From assembly GCA_040756415.1 (NCBI GenBank), contig JBFLYZ010000020.1:1-56347 (forward strand): a stretch of DNA of 56,347 bases. The letters are read 5' to 3'. Positions 34,859-44,020 of the stretch are shown in pieces. Position 1 is the stretch's first letter; each line of letters opens with the position of its first letter. A program made the position numbers and the translations under genes. The notes beneath the pieces were generated by a model. It was not told the DNA's origin and ran no database searches. It worked only from the letters and a program-made list of their open reading frames with translations. This DNA is from JBFLYZ01 sp040756415 (GTDB lineage Bacteria > Bacteroidota > Bacteroidia > JADZBD01).

Positions 34859-35431
34859 ATGAAACGCATTGTCCGCTATTTCTTCCAGGGATTGCTCATC
34901 CTCGTCCCTATTTCCATCAGCATTTATATCATTGCCGTCATATTCATCAAGGTAGGCGAGCTGCTGCACAGGGTGGGCATTACCATTCACCCTTACGTGG
35001 ATCCCATCATCGGCCTGCTGACGGTTTTCGGGTTCATCCTGCTGGTGGGATGGATAGGCTCATCCATTATCGTACAGCCCATCCTCCTGCTCTTCGACCG
35101 CCTGGTTGAAAAAACCCCCGTGGTCAAGACCTTGTATTCGTCCGTCAAGGACCTGCTCTCGGCCTTCGTAGGCAGCAAAAAGAAGTTCGACCGGCCCGTG
35201 CTGGTGCTGACCAGCAAAGAAAGCAATATACAGCAGTTAGGGTTTATCACCCAGACCGATCTGCGCGAGCTGGGCATAAAAGAGGACAAAGTAGCGGTCT
35301 ATATCCCCATGAGCTATTCTCTTTCCGGCCACCTGTGGATCGTGCCCAGGGACCGCATTACGCCAGTGGAGCATCCGCCCGGTGAGACCATGAAATTCAT
35401 CGTTTCGGGTGGTGTCACCGATTTGGACTGA
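34859..35431 (+). CDS. DUF502 membrane protein (190 aa)
   Basis: Two TM helices lie at about 7-33 and 49-78, followed by the DUF502 core FDRLVEKTPVVKTLYSSVKDL and IPMSYSLSGHLWIVPRDRI. The family is widespread and has no established function. It starts 24 nt after the cyclase-family gene and may share its transcript. The promoter of the following exported-protein operon begins inside its last codons. Confidence 0.88.
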   Translation: MKRIVRYFFQGLLILVPISISIYIIAVIFIKVGELLHRVGITIHPYVDPIIGLLTVFGFILLVGWIGSSIIVQPILLLFDRLVEKTPVVKTLYSSVKDLLSAFVGSKKKFDRPVLVLTSKESNIQQLGFITQTDLRELGIKEDKVAVYIPMSYSLSGHLWIVPRDRITPVEHPPGETMKFIVSGGVTDLD

Positions 35432-35452
35432 ATGAAAATTTAACTACCTTTA
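35422..35452 (+). promoter_or_regulatory. Predicted promoter of the coiled-coil/M48/metacaspase operon
   Basis: TTTG (35422-35425), then 19 bp, then TACCTTTA (35445-35452), one base from TAnnTTTG. The -33 element lies inside the end of the DUF502 gene. This gives the next three genes their own promoter, with a leader of about 20 nt. Confidence 0.5.
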
Positions 35453-35478
35453 AGGTTCAACCAAAAAACCCCTTTTTC

Positions 35479-36144
35479 ATGAAGAAGATATCCGCGTTTT
35501 TCCTGCTGCTGCTCTTCGGCATTCCGCTGTTTGCGGGAAAGCTGAAAGTGAGCGAATCGAAAGAAAAAATAGGCGGGGGCAGCAACAATGCCCTGGTGAT
35601 CACGATCTACGAAGTGGCGCCCGATGAGATCGAAAAGGAGTTCAAATCACGCATGAAGGATTTTGACGCCAAGGTGTCGTCAAAGGATGACGGCCTTTTT
35701 GGCGATAATGCCGTGATCAAGGATATGGGCAACAACACCGTTGACATTTACGCGAAGGTAGAGAAGGTGAAGGATGGGGAGGCCCGGCTGATCGTTGCCT
35801 TCGACCTGGGCGGTGCCTTTTTGAACTCATCCGACCACAAGGACAAATACAAGGTGGCGGAAAAGATCGTGTATGACTTTGCCATCAAGATCACCAAGGG
35901 CGCCATTGCCGCCCAGCTCAAGGCCGAGGAGAAAAAGCTGGAAAAGCTGACCGATGAGCAGAAGGACCTGGTGAAGAAGAACGAGAACCTGGCCGAAGAC
36001 ATCAAAGAGTATGAGCAGAAGATCGCGAAGGCCAAGGAGGACATAGAGAAGAACAAGCAGGAGCAGGAAAAGAAAAAATCGGAGATAGAAGTACAAAAGA
36101 AAGTAGTGGAAGAAGTGACCAAAAAGCAAAATGCGGTAGAATAA
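35479..36144 (+). CDS. Exported coiled-coil protein of unknown function (221 aa)
   Basis: A signal peptide (MKKISAFFLLLLFGIPLFA) leads into a globular domain (about 20-135) with strands ALVITIYEV and NNTVDIYAKVEKV. A long Lys/Glu coiled coil (about 145-221) with heptad spacing takes up the remainder. It should be periplasmic or peripheral to the outer membrane. It is the first gene of a three-gene operon, 23 nt ahead of the M48 protease. I do not recognise the globular domain. The coiled coil suggests an oligomeric scaffold, perhaps for its two neighbours. Confidence 0.75.
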   Translation: MKKISAFFLLLLFGIPLFAGKLKVSESKEKIGGGSNNALVITIYEVAPDEIEKEFKSRMKDFDAKVSSKDDGLFGDNAVIKDMGNNTVDIYAKVEKVKDGEARLIVAFDLGGAFLNSSDHKDKYKVAEKIVYDFAIKITKGAIAAQLKAEEKKLEKLTDEQKDLVKKNENLAEDIKEYEQKIAKAKEDIEKNKQEQEKKKSEIEVQKKVVEEVTKKQNAVE

Positions 36145-36167
36145 TCCAATGTTAAAATCACACATTT

Positions 36168-37853
36168 ATGAAGAACATCCTATGCTTTATTACGGCTTCA
36201 GCCCTTTTGGCCGATGCCGCGCTGGCCTGCTCGGGCAGCAACTGTACCGAATACGTGCAGCCGAACGTGGAAGAGGTGAGCGCCTACCAGAAGCTGAAGG
36301 CCAAGGTTTCGCTTGATGTCTATAACAAGATAGCCAATACCATCAAGGATACGCGCAAGCAGCCTGCTTTCAATTTCCTGTACAACAACCCGGCTCCTTA
36401 TTACAACGCCTACTACGACCCGGGCAACAATACCATCAACCTGGGCGAGGGCATTTACGATATCGCCAAGACCTTCGGCAAGGATTCGCTCAACGCGCTG
36501 GCTGTGGTGCTGGGACATGAGCTGGCCCATTTCTACAAGGACCATGGCTGGGGATACAGCTTTGGCGATGCCAACGAGTACCTGAAGATATCCCAGAAGA
36601 TCTATAAGCTGCAGCTCACCCCGACCCGCCAGGCCGAAATGGAGACCGAGGCCGATTACTTCGGGGGGCTTTTCGGATATATGTCGGGCTACAATACGCT
36701 GAGCATAGGCGCAGAGATGTTCGATAAGTTCTATAAAGTGGCCAAGATACCCGATGTGACCACCGGCTATCCTACGCGCCAGGAGCGCATGCTGATCTGC
36801 GATAACTCCATCGCCATGCTCAACAAGCTCATCCCGCTCTTTGACGCGGCCAATTACCTGGTGCTGCTGGGCGAATACGAAAAGGCTGCAAGCATATACG
36901 ACCATATCCTGGTCACCTTTCCCAGCCGCGAGATCTATAACAACGAAGGCGCTGCTTACGCCATGGCCGCGCTGGGCCTCTATGACGAAGGCACGATCAA
37001 ATTCGTTTATCCTTTCTCCATCGATTCGGATACCCGCATGAACAGCGGGGGGCAAAAGGGGCTTTCGGAGGATAAGGAGGCCAAGCGCAAAGAGTACCTG
37101 GAGCTGGCCAAGCAGGCCTTTGAGATGGCCATCAAGCTCGACAAGGACTATTGTGCCGCCTACGTCAACCTGGGGCTGGTGTACGACCTGATGGGTGAAA
37201 AGGAGCTGGCAGTGGCCATGGCCGGTAAAGGCTACAGCCTTGCCGAAAAGGAAAAGAACGAGATGATGATGGCCAACGCCTCTATCGCCAAAGGCATCAT
37301 GTTCGCCAATGACGGCAACACCACCGATGCCAAGGCGCAATTCAGCAAAGGCCTTACCGGCAATAAGAATGTTGCGCAGATCAACCTGAAGGTGCTTTCC
37401 AGCCCGGGCACCATGGCCTATACCTACAAGTCGGATGTAACGGGCGAAAAGAGCTCCGGCCAGGAAGAAAGTATCAATACGATCGATCCTTCCCTGCTCG
37501 AAGCCGTGCTGGCAGACGCCAAATCGGTAGAGATCAAGAAACAGAACGATGAGAAGCCGAAAATGAAGGTGTATTCGCAGAGCGATGCGCTGGTCACCGC
37601 GGTGATGATCAAGACCTACACTTATCCCAAGCAGACCATTTCCTTCCTGTTCACGGGGTATAAGTACGAAGGCTCGTCCGGCAAAGGCATTAAGGTGGGC
37701 TCACCGCTCAGCAAAGTGCTGGAGCAATACGGCACGCCCGGCCGCATCGTGACCGGCACCAGCAGGAACTTTTACATCTTTGAAAAGACCCCGGTCATTT
37801 TTATCACTGACAAGAAAGACAATGTGATCGGCTGGATGATTTACATAAAATAA
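36168..37853 (+). CDS. Exported M48-family zinc metallopeptidase with TPR repeats (561 aa)
   Basis: A signal peptide (about 1-20) precedes the M48 zinc site H117-E-L-A-H121, with the third ligand in METEAD (probably E159). TPR-like helical pairs occupy about 215-400 (EYEKAASIYDHIL, AFEMAIKLDKDYCAAYVNLGLVYDLMGE). The last 70 residues hold GIKVGSPLSKVLEQYGTPGR, similar to the SmpA/OmlA fold. The layout recalls BepA-type periplasmic chaperone-proteases that guard outer-membrane assembly. It sits 4 nt before the metacaspase gene, so the two proteases are made together. Confidence 0.85.
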   Translation: MKNILCFITASALLADAALACSGSNCTEYVQPNVEEVSAYQKLKAKVSLDVYNKIANTIKDTRKQPAFNFLYNNPAPYYNAYYDPGNNTINLGEGIYDIAKTFGKDSLNALAVVLGHELAHFYKDHGWGYSFGDANEYLKISQKIYKLQLTPTRQAEMETEADYFGGLFGYMSGYNTLSIGAEMFDKFYKVAKIPDVTTGYPTRQERMLICDNSIAMLNKLIPLFDAANYLVLLGEYEKAASIYDHILVTFPSREIYNNEGAAYAMAALGLYDEGTIKFVYPFSIDSDTRMNSGGQKGLSEDKEAKRKEYLELAKQAFEMAIKLDKDYCAAYVNLGLVYDLMGEKELAVAMAGKGYSLAEKEKNEMMMANASIAKGIMFANDGNTTDAKAQFSKGLTGNKNVAQINLKVLSSPGTMAYTYKSDVTGEKSSGQEESINTIDPSLLEAVLADAKSVEIKKQNDEKPKMKVYSQSDALVTAVMIKTYTYPKQTISFLFTGYKYEGSSGKGIKVGSPLSKVLEQYGTPGRIVTGTSRNFYIFEKTPVIFITDKKDNVIGWMIYIK

Positions 37854-37857
37854 TCAT

Positions 37858-40800
37858 ATGAGATTGCTCATTAACCTGGCGGTCGCGGTACTTGTACTGC
37901 GGCCGTTCTTTTTATCCGCCCAGGCCAAGCCCGAGCTGGTGATCACCACCGGCCATATCGGCATGATCAACTATATCGACTACCACCCTTCGGGAAAATT
38001 CCTGGCCAGTTGTTCGGAAGATCATACCGTGAAAATCTGGGACTGCCAGCTTCAGCAGGAATACCGCACACTTTACGGCCATACCGACAAGGTGAGCAAA
38101 GCCGTATTCAGTCCTGACGGGAACTACCTGGCCAGCATCGATTCGCGCGAGGCCATTGTGTGGGATCACCTTACCGGTAAGGTGATCAGCCGTACGAAGG
38201 CCGAATCCTTCACTAACCGCCTGTTCTTTACAGCCGACAGCAAAAGCATACTTATCGAGCTGGAAGACGGCATAGCCGTGGTGGATGTTCTGAGCGGAAA
38301 TACCGTAAAGACCTTTTCAGGGGCCAAAGGCCAGGCCGCTTTCAGCTCCGCTGCCGGCAAGCTATTTACCGAGTGTTATGCCGACAAATGCGGTGACGAG
38401 AACTTTGTGCTTGCCGCCACCGATATTTCAAGCGGTGAGCTAACTACCTTTTACAAAGGCGCCACCTCCAATCCCAGCCTGCTTACCGCCAGTCAGAAAG
38501 GCGATAAGCTGGCCGCCTATATACCTGGCGCCAAGCGGCAGGTCCTGATCTGGGATATCGTCTCGGGCAGCCTTAAACAAAAGATCGAGCTGCCGCTTAC
38601 CACCGACCTTACCCACATGAGCTTCAATGCGGATGGGGGTCAGCTATTGGTTTGCACGCGCGAGAACAAGGTGGTCATTTATAATACGGCCAGCGGTTCA
38701 GTGCTCAAGGAAATAAAGCCTTTTATCGATTACACGCAGATCGCCATGCAGAAAGGCGAGTATGACCTGGGCATCAACGTGTGCGGCATTGCGCTGCATC
38801 CTGACGGGAACGGCTTCGCCTTCGCCAACATGTACATGCACAGCTCTCCCGACCAGTTCATGGATACGCGGTACAGTATTTTCATTTACGACCTCAAGAC
38901 CTTTGCCAAAACGGGCGAGCTTTCAGGAAAGCCCCGCATGATACTCAACCTGTGGGCCTCCAAAAGCCAGCCTTACATGATCAGCTATAACCAGAATCCC
39001 GTGCACGGCATTAAATTCTGGAACACCAAGGAGGGCGCCATTCAGTATTCCATCAAGGCCATAGGCATAGGCGCTTCATCGGCCATGTCGGATACGGTGG
39101 CCTACCTCAGCAAGAACAGCATTAAGGTCATTTCGGTTTCGGATTTCAAGGAAATCTTTTCAGTGAGCAACCCGCTTACCTCGGCCCTGGGCATGAGCCC
39201 TGACGGGAAAAAACTCGCAGCCTCGGCCATGAACGCAAGCAACCCCTCCTCGCCTAAAATAGATTTCAAGGTATGGGACGTGGTGTCAGGCAAACTGATC
39301 AAATCATTCTCGGTACCCGTGATGAACATGGGCAACCAGACACAGATCTGGTTCTCGGCCGATAGCAAAAAGATCGCGCTGTGCGGGGAGAAACTCCATA
39401 TCTGGGACATCAGCGGTGAGCTGAAGAAAACGGAGATCCCCCTGCCCTTCTCCACGGTGGTATTTGCCGGGTTCAATCCCGCCAAGGGAACGGCCATGGT
39501 CTCCTTTCCCGATGAAGAGACCTCTACCCAGCCCTGGATCGCGGAATACGATTGCAGCAGCGGCAAGGAAACCGAGCGTTACCCGCTCGAAGGGATCAAA
39601 GGATGGGTGGCCGGAGCCGATTTCAGCGATGACTGCAAGTATTATGCGGTTGGCATCAGCGATAACGTGGAGGGCCTCAACAACGTGGTAGCCGTTTACG
39701 AATGGCCCGGCAAAAAGCTGGTGTGTACGCTCAAAGGGCACGAGGCGCAGGTGAACCGTGTTTGCTTCGGGCATGACGGCAAAACCATTTACAGCGCGGC
39801 TTTTGACGGCACCATCCGCTCCTGGGACCTCGGCCAGTGCAGGATGAACGGCACTTTTATCGGCATGATCGATCTCGATTACATCATTTTTTCGCCCGAT
39901 AATTATTACAAAACATCCAAAGGCAACTACGGGGGCATATGTTTCCGCCTGAACAATAAACTTTACACGTACGACCAGTTCGACATGGTCTATAACCGTC
40001 CGGACCTGGTGATGGCGCAGTTGGGCGCGCCCAAATCGCTTACCGCCATGTACAAGATGGCCTGGATCAAGCGCATCAAGAAATCGGGGTTTGCCGAGGA
40101 GATGCTCTCGGGCGATCTGCAGCTCCCCGAGCTGCAGATCAGCGGCAAGGACAAGCTTCCCCTTTCCGTCAGCCAGCCGGCCATGACCTTTACGGTTAAG
40201 GCGGAAGACAAGAGCAACAAGCTGCTGCGTCTGCATATATACGTGAACGATGTGCCCGTTTACGGGATGAAAGGATACGACCTGAAGAGCAAAAGCGCGA
40301 ACAAGCTGGAGGAAACCTTCAGCATCGAGCTGGCCGCAGGAAAGAACTTCGTGCAGGTTTACGTGATGAACGAAAAGGGCCTTGAAAGCCTGAAAGAATC
40401 TTTCGAAGTGGAGTGTAAAAAGCCTCCTGTGAAGCGTAATCTTTACGTGCTTGCCGTAGGCGTTTCTAAATACAAGGATAAGAACTACAACCTGAAGTAT
40501 GCCAGTAAGGACATGAACGATTTCACCGCCATGATCGAAAAGTCGGGCACTTATGAAAAAGTAGTAATCAAAAAACTGGCCGACTCCCTTGCGGTGAAGG
40601 AAAGCATCATCGAGGCCGGCAAGCTGTTTGCGCAGGCCGCCATCGATGACCAGGTGGTGATCTATGTTTCCTGCCACGGCCTGCTTGATGAGAACCTGGA
40701 TTATTTCCTGGCCACCTATGACGTGGATTTCAACAGCCCTGCGGCACGGGGCTTGCCCTATGACGAGCTGGAAAAAATGCTCGATGCCTGCAAATCGCGC

Positions 40801-41253
40801 AACCGCCTGGTGCTGATCGATGCCTGTCATTCGGGAGAAGTGGATAAGGACGACCTGCAGGTGGATAAATCGAACACCAATACCCAGGTGGTGATGACCA
40901 AGTCGGGCGGGGTGAGCGTAAAGCCCAAAGCCGGGCTGAAGAACTCCTTTGCTTACATGCAGGCCCTGTTCAGCGATGTGTCGAAAGGCTCGGGGGCCAT
41001 CGTCATCTCCGCGGCCGCGGGAGCCGAGTTTGCGCTCGAGTCGCCTGAATGGAATAACGGGGTGTTCACCTATTGCATACTGAAAGGGATCAAGAGCGGT
41101 GAGGCCGATGATAACAAGGACAAGAACATTACCATCAGCGAGCTGAAGAATTACGTGATCATCAACGTAGCCGAGCTCACCAAGGGAGCGCAGGTGCCTA
41201 CGGCAAGGAAGGAGAACAGCTTCAACGATTTTGTTATCTACCGGAAGATGTAA
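37858..41253 (+). CDS. Exported WD40-repeat metacaspase (caspase-like C14 peptidase, 1131 aa)
   Basis: A signal peptide (about 1-21) leads into WD40-type repeats over about 30-700; the clearest are GKFLASCSEDHTVKIWD, GNYLASIDSREAIVWD and GKTIYSAAFDGTIRSWD. A beta-sandwich linker follows (about 750-850), then a caspase-like domain (about 860-1131). The dyad is intact: H940 in VSCHG and C990 in DACHSG. Bacterial caspase-like proteins cleave after basic or acidic residues and are often fused to WD40 scaffolds. The signal peptide puts this one outside the cytoplasm. Its last 20 nt overlap the convergent gene at 41234. Confidence 0.88.
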   Translation: MRLLINLAVAVLVLRPFFLSAQAKPELVITTGHIGMINYIDYHPSGKFLASCSEDHTVKIWDCQLQQEYRTLYGHTDKVSKAVFSPDGNYLASIDSREAIVWDHLTGKVISRTKAESFTNRLFFTADSKSILIELEDGIAVVDVLSGNTVKTFSGAKGQAAFSSAAGKLFTECYADKCGDENFVLAATDISSGELTTFYKGATSNPSLLTASQKGDKLAAYIPGAKRQVLIWDIVSGSLKQKIELPLTTDLTHMSFNADGGQLLVCTRENKVVIYNTASGSVLKEIKPFIDYTQIAMQKGEYDLGINVCGIALHPDGNGFAFANMYMHSSPDQFMDTRYSIFIYDLKTFAKTGELSGKPRMILNLWASKSQPYMISYNQNPVHGIKFWNTKEGAIQYSIKAIGIGASSAMSDTVAYLSKNSIKVISVSDFKEIFSVSNPLTSALGMSPDGKKLAASAMNASNPSSPKIDFKVWDVVSGKLIKSFSVPVMNMGNQTQIWFSADSKKIALCGEKLHIWDISGELKKTEIPLPFSTVVFAGFNPAKGTAMVSFPDEETSTQPWIAEYDCSSGKETERYPLEGIKGWVAGADFSDDCKYYAVGISDNVEGLNNVVAVYEWPGKKLVCTLKGHEAQVNRVCFGHDGKTIYSAAFDGTIRSWDLGQCRMNGTFIGMIDLDYIIFSPDNYYKTSKGNYGGICFRLNNKLYTYDQFDMVYNRPDLVMAQLGAPKSLTAMYKMAWIKRIKKSGFAEEMLSGDLQLPELQISGKDKLPLSVSQPAMTFTVKAEDKSNKLLRLHIYVNDVPVYGMKGYDLKSKSANKLEETFSIELAAGKNFVQVYVMNEKGLESLKESFEVECKKPPVKRNLYVLAVGVSKYKDKNYNLKYASKDMNDFTAMIEKSGTYEKVVIKKLADSLAVKESIIEAGKLFAQAAIDDQVVIYVSCHGLLDENLDYFLATYDVDFNSPAARGLPYDELEKMLDACKSRNRLVLIDACHSGEVDKDDLQVDKSNTNTQVVMTKSGGVSVKPKAGLKNSFAYMQALFSDVSKGSGAIVISAAAGAEFALESPEWNNGVFTYCILKGIKSGEADDNKDKNITISELKNYVIINVAELTKGAQVPTARKENSFNDFVIYRKM

Positions 41254-41887
41254 GGGCCTGTTGCCTGAAATACCTCCGCGCCAACAATCCCAGCACCAGG
41301 CCATAGATCACGTGGCCGGTGAGGCTGCCGGTAAAGGAAACCGCAGTAATCCTGAACATCATGCGCTGCGCCTCATCGAAGATGAGCAGTATGCTCATGA
41401 GGCAGACAAAAACGAACAAGCCGTAAATGAGGCCGGTCAGCAAAAGGCGTTTTTGCGGTTTAAGCAGGGAAAGCAGCACGAAAAACGAGATACCCATTCC
41501 CCCTCCGTTACCGATATAACGCCAGGCATAGCCGATCAGCGCGTCCGGATCATGGGTGCCGCTGAGCCAGGCCCCAATATTGGGAATAAAATCCTTCCAG
41601 CCGTAAAGGATATACGGTATGCGCGACAGGTCATAGAGGCCCACAGCCAGCAGGCCGGCCAGCCAACCGGCCCAGGCCAAACGGCCGTAAGCGGGCAGCC
41701 AGGCGCCCAGCGCGACCATAGCCGCGAAGGCGGGAAAAACGAGCAAAAGAAAACAGGATGGCATGGAGATCAATCCCAGGCAGTGGAAGACCAGGGAGAG
41801 AACAGGCAGAAACCCCGCCCCGATGAATAGAACCGGGATAGAATACCCGCGCCCGAGCGGAAGAACTATGCTGTGTGCTGCTATCAC
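41234..41887 (-). CDS. Multi-pass membrane protein of unknown function (217 aa)
   Basis: Six or seven hydrophobic helices with short loops and a conserved-looking middle (YDLSRIPYILYGWKDFIPNIGAWL) between helices 3 and 4. There are no catalytic motifs. It ends inside the last codons of the metacaspase gene on the other strand (20-nt tail overlap). The start at 41887 is the first ATG that keeps the first helix. I do not recognise a family; a small-molecule or lipid-related membrane role is possible but unsupported. Confidence 0.6.
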   Translation of the reverse strand: MIAAHSIVLPLGRGYSIPVLFIGAGFLPVLSLVFHCLGLISMPSCFLLLVFPAFAAMVALGAWLPAYGRLAWAGWLAGLLAVGLYDLSRIPYILYGWKDFIPNIGAWLSGTHDPDALIGYAWRYIGNGGGMGISFFVLLSLLKPQKRLLLTGLIYGLFVFVCLMSILLIFDEAQRMMFRITAVSFTGSLTGHVIYGLVLGLLARRYFRQQALTSSGR

Positions 41888-42010
41888 TTTCCCGTTTTAC
41901 ATAAAGACCGGGAAAGGGTTCCGTTTCCATACGGTTGCACATAAATTATTCTCTGAAAAAAAGGCCGGGTAGCTGTAACCTTTTTCCTTTACCGGGCGTA
42001 AGGGGCCGCT

Positions 42011-42469
42011 TTAATCCGGGCCGCCCGTTGCAATCAGCTTATCCGATTGCCCGCGTTCGGCAAGGAAGCGGATCAGCCTTTTTGCCTTTTTATCACTGAG
42101 GGGAAGAATATTGATCTCCTTGAAAAAGAAAGGGGTCCGGTCATCCAGGTCTATGCGAAGAATAAAATAAGCGGCAATGCCCCTTTTTTTCATAACCAGG
42201 AATGACTCCACCTGTTCGTATGAAATTTCCCTGCTGCGCGGCAAAAACACTTTTCCGTAGGTGATCGAGTTTTCTTTGAACACGCACCATTTGATGCGGT
42301 AAAGAAAAACAAGCGCCAGCATAAGCAAAAGCATGGCCGCGCCCGAATCCCTGACCGATAAGGGCATCAGCAGGAAACAAAGAACAATGCCGATTGAATT
42401 GAACCAAAGATCGCTGACGATGATCCGTTCAGGGCCCGGCTGCGGTTTTTCGCTTCGCCCCGCGCTCAT
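42011..42469 (-). CDS. Small membrane protein with PH-like domain (152 aa)
   Basis: Two TM helices (about 20-55) are followed by a beta-rich stretch (WCVFKENSITYGKVFLPRSREISYEQVESFLV) that resembles bacterial PH-like (bPH) domains. The ATG at 42469 overlaps the stop of the cysteine desulfurase gene as ATGA and is preferred over one 22 codons upstream, which would lie inside that gene. Translational coupling to the desulfurase is likely. The function is unknown. Confidence 0.55.
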   Translation of the reverse strand: MSAGRSEKPQPGPERIIVSDLWFNSIGIVLCFLLMPLSVRDSGAAMLLLMLALVFLYRIKWCVFKENSITYGKVFLPRSREISYEQVESFLVMKKRGIAAYFILRIDLDDRTPFFFKEINILPLSDKKAKRLIRFLAERGQSDKLIATGGPD

Positions 42470-43611
42470 TTCCTCAGGACAGGAATTACCTCGCTCAGTC
42501 TTTTGACCGTGTAACCGATCTCTTCTGCCGTACATCCTTTTCCCAGCGAGAAGCGTATGGAGCCGTAGGCCAGCTCATCGCTCACACCCATGGCCCTGAG
42601 CACATGCGAAGGTTCCGGGATGGCGCTGGTGCATGCCGAGCCGGTAGCCACGGCTATATCGGGCATTTTGGCGATCAACTCATCCGCTTTCAAACCTGAA
42701 AAAGCCAGGTTGCTGACATGCGGCAAACGGTAGCGCGTGCTTCCATTCACATAAACTTTCCCGAGATCAAGAAGGTGTTGTTCGAGATAGGTCCTCAGCC
42801 TGGACAGCCGCTCGCCTTCATCCCACATCTCCGCCTGCGCCAGCTCACATGCTTTGCCCAGGCCTGCGATACCGGGCACATTGAGGGTGCCTGAGCGCAA
42901 TCCCCGCTCGTGACCGCCCCCGTGTATGAGGGCCTGCAGGCTCACGCGCGGATCCTTCCTGCGCACGAACAAAGCGCCCGTGCCTTTAGGCCCATACAGC
43001 TTATGCGCGCTCAGGCACAGCAGGTCTATGCCCAACTCCTGCACATCGCATCGTATTTTTCCCACAGCCTGCGTGGCATCGCTCAGCAGGATGCCGCCCC
43101 TGGCGTGAACCCTGTCCGCAATCTCCCGCAAAGGCTGTATCACGCCCGTTTCATTATTGGCCAGCATCACGCTGACCAGTATGGTCTTGTCCGTTACCGC
43201 TTTCTCCAGCTCGTCAATGTCTATAAGGCCTTCACGGTCTGCATCCAGGTAGGTGACGCGTGCGCCTTTTTTCTCCAAAGCCTTACAGGTATCGAGAACG
43301 GCCTTGTGCTCGGTCTTCACGGTTACGATGTGATCGCCCTTGCTTTTATAGGACTCGAAAACTCCTTTAATGGCCAGGTTGATGGCTTCCGTGGCGCCTG
43401 AAGTGAAAATGATCTCCTGCTCCGCAGCATGGATGAGCTGCGCCACCTTTTCCCGCGCGGTCTTCACGGCCTCTTCCGCCACCCATCCGAAACGATGCGT
43501 GCGCGATGCCGCGTTGCCGAACTTTTCTGAAAAATAGGGCAACATAACCTCCAGCACGCGCGCATCGACAGGCGTGGTGGAATTGTAATCCAGGTAAACG
43601 ATGGATTTCAC
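42466..43611 (-). CDS. Cysteine desulfurase, NifS/IscS family (381 aa)
   Basis: A PLP enzyme that removes sulfur from cysteine as a persulfide for Fe-S clusters or tRNA thiolation. The PLP lysine is K204 in SAHKLYGPKG. The active cysteine is C327 in ATGSACTSAIPEPSHVL, on the longer loop typical of group I (IscS/NifS). TSGATEAIN and NNETG are also present. Length is normal. No isc or suf scaffold gene is adjacent, so the partner is unknown. Its stop overlaps the start of the small membrane protein gene. Confidence 0.93.
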   Translation of the reverse strand: MKSIVYLDYNSTTPVDARVLEVMLPYFSEKFGNAASRTHRFGWVAEEAVKTAREKVAQLIHAAEQEIIFTSGATEAINLAIKGVFESYKSKGDHIVTVKTEHKAVLDTCKALEKKGARVTYLDADREGLIDIDELEKAVTDKTILVSVMLANNETGVIQPLREIADRVHARGGILLSDATQAVGKIRCDVQELGIDLLCLSAHKLYGPKGTGALFVRRKDPRVSLQALIHGGGHERGLRSGTLNVPGIAGLGKACELAQAEMWDEGERLSRLRTYLEQHLLDLGKVYVNGSTRYRLPHVSNLAFSGLKADELIAKMPDIAVATGSACTSAIPEPSHVLRAMGVSDELAYGSIRFSLGKGCTAEEIGYTVKRLSEVIPVLRK

Positions 43612-43625
43612 CGGGCGAAGTTACG

Positions 43626-43653
43626 AATTAAGGGAAAGCCTGCCGGCCTTCCC
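43626..43653 (-). terminator. Possible terminator of the 87-residue membrane protein gene
   Basis: GGGAAaGCC (43632-43640) and GGCcTTCCC (43645-43653) pair in a stem that reaches the stop codon. On the minus strand it is followed by a short TTAATT tail. The tail is weak, so the call is tentative. Confidence 0.4.
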
Positions 43654-43916
43654 TAGTACGCTTCCATAAGCGTTATCCTTCGCGGCTTCAGCGGCACGAT
43701 GGCTACACAGGCGGAAAGGGCCAGTGCCGTGTACAGTATTACATAGTGAATACCTGTGACCATAGCTGAAGAGCAAAGGATAACAAGCGCAGGCAGCATT
43801 CTCAGAATGGCCTTTGCGATCATTTTGAAGATGTTCTTCACAGAGAGGTTAGGCAGGTTGTCCTCAACCAGCTTGGTGAAGATCATCGTCAGGATCATAT
43901 ACAGCATGTTTTCCAT
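43653..43916 (-). CDS. Small membrane protein of unknown function (87 aa)
   Basis: Starts MENMLYMILTMIFTKLVED, which is amphipathic, and has two TM helices (about 42-75). ATG 43916 is chosen because it has an unusually strong Shine-Dalgarno sequence (AGGAGGG, 43926 to 43920 on the minus strand), rare in Bacteroidota. An in-frame ATG 26 codons upstream lacks one. A hairpin terminator follows the stop. The family is not recognised; the gene stands alone between accC and the cysteine desulfurase. Confidence 0.55.
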   Translation of the reverse strand: MENMLYMILTMIFTKLVEDNLPNLSVKNIFKMIAKAILRMLPALVILCSSAMVTGIHYVILYTALALSACVAIVPLKPRRITLMEAY

Positions 43917-44020
43917 AGCGCCCTCCTTTCTTTTTAATTCTTTTCTTTTTGCAATAGCCCAATGCTGACAATACAACCCGCTGATTGGTTGCACTGCCCG
44001 AAAAAAAAATTAAACCCGCT

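Noticed and set aside
37858..41253. The metacaspase as a cytoplasmic abortive-infection effector
   Set aside because: All three proteins of the operon carry signal peptides, and no nucleotide-sensing or defence gene is near. An envelope role fits better.
39304..41304. A 666-codon open frame antisense to the metacaspase gene
   Set aside because: The sense strand has a full signal peptide, WD40 repeats and a caspase dyad. The antisense frame is His/Val/Leu-rich with no motif and follows from the codon bias of the GC-rich sense gene.
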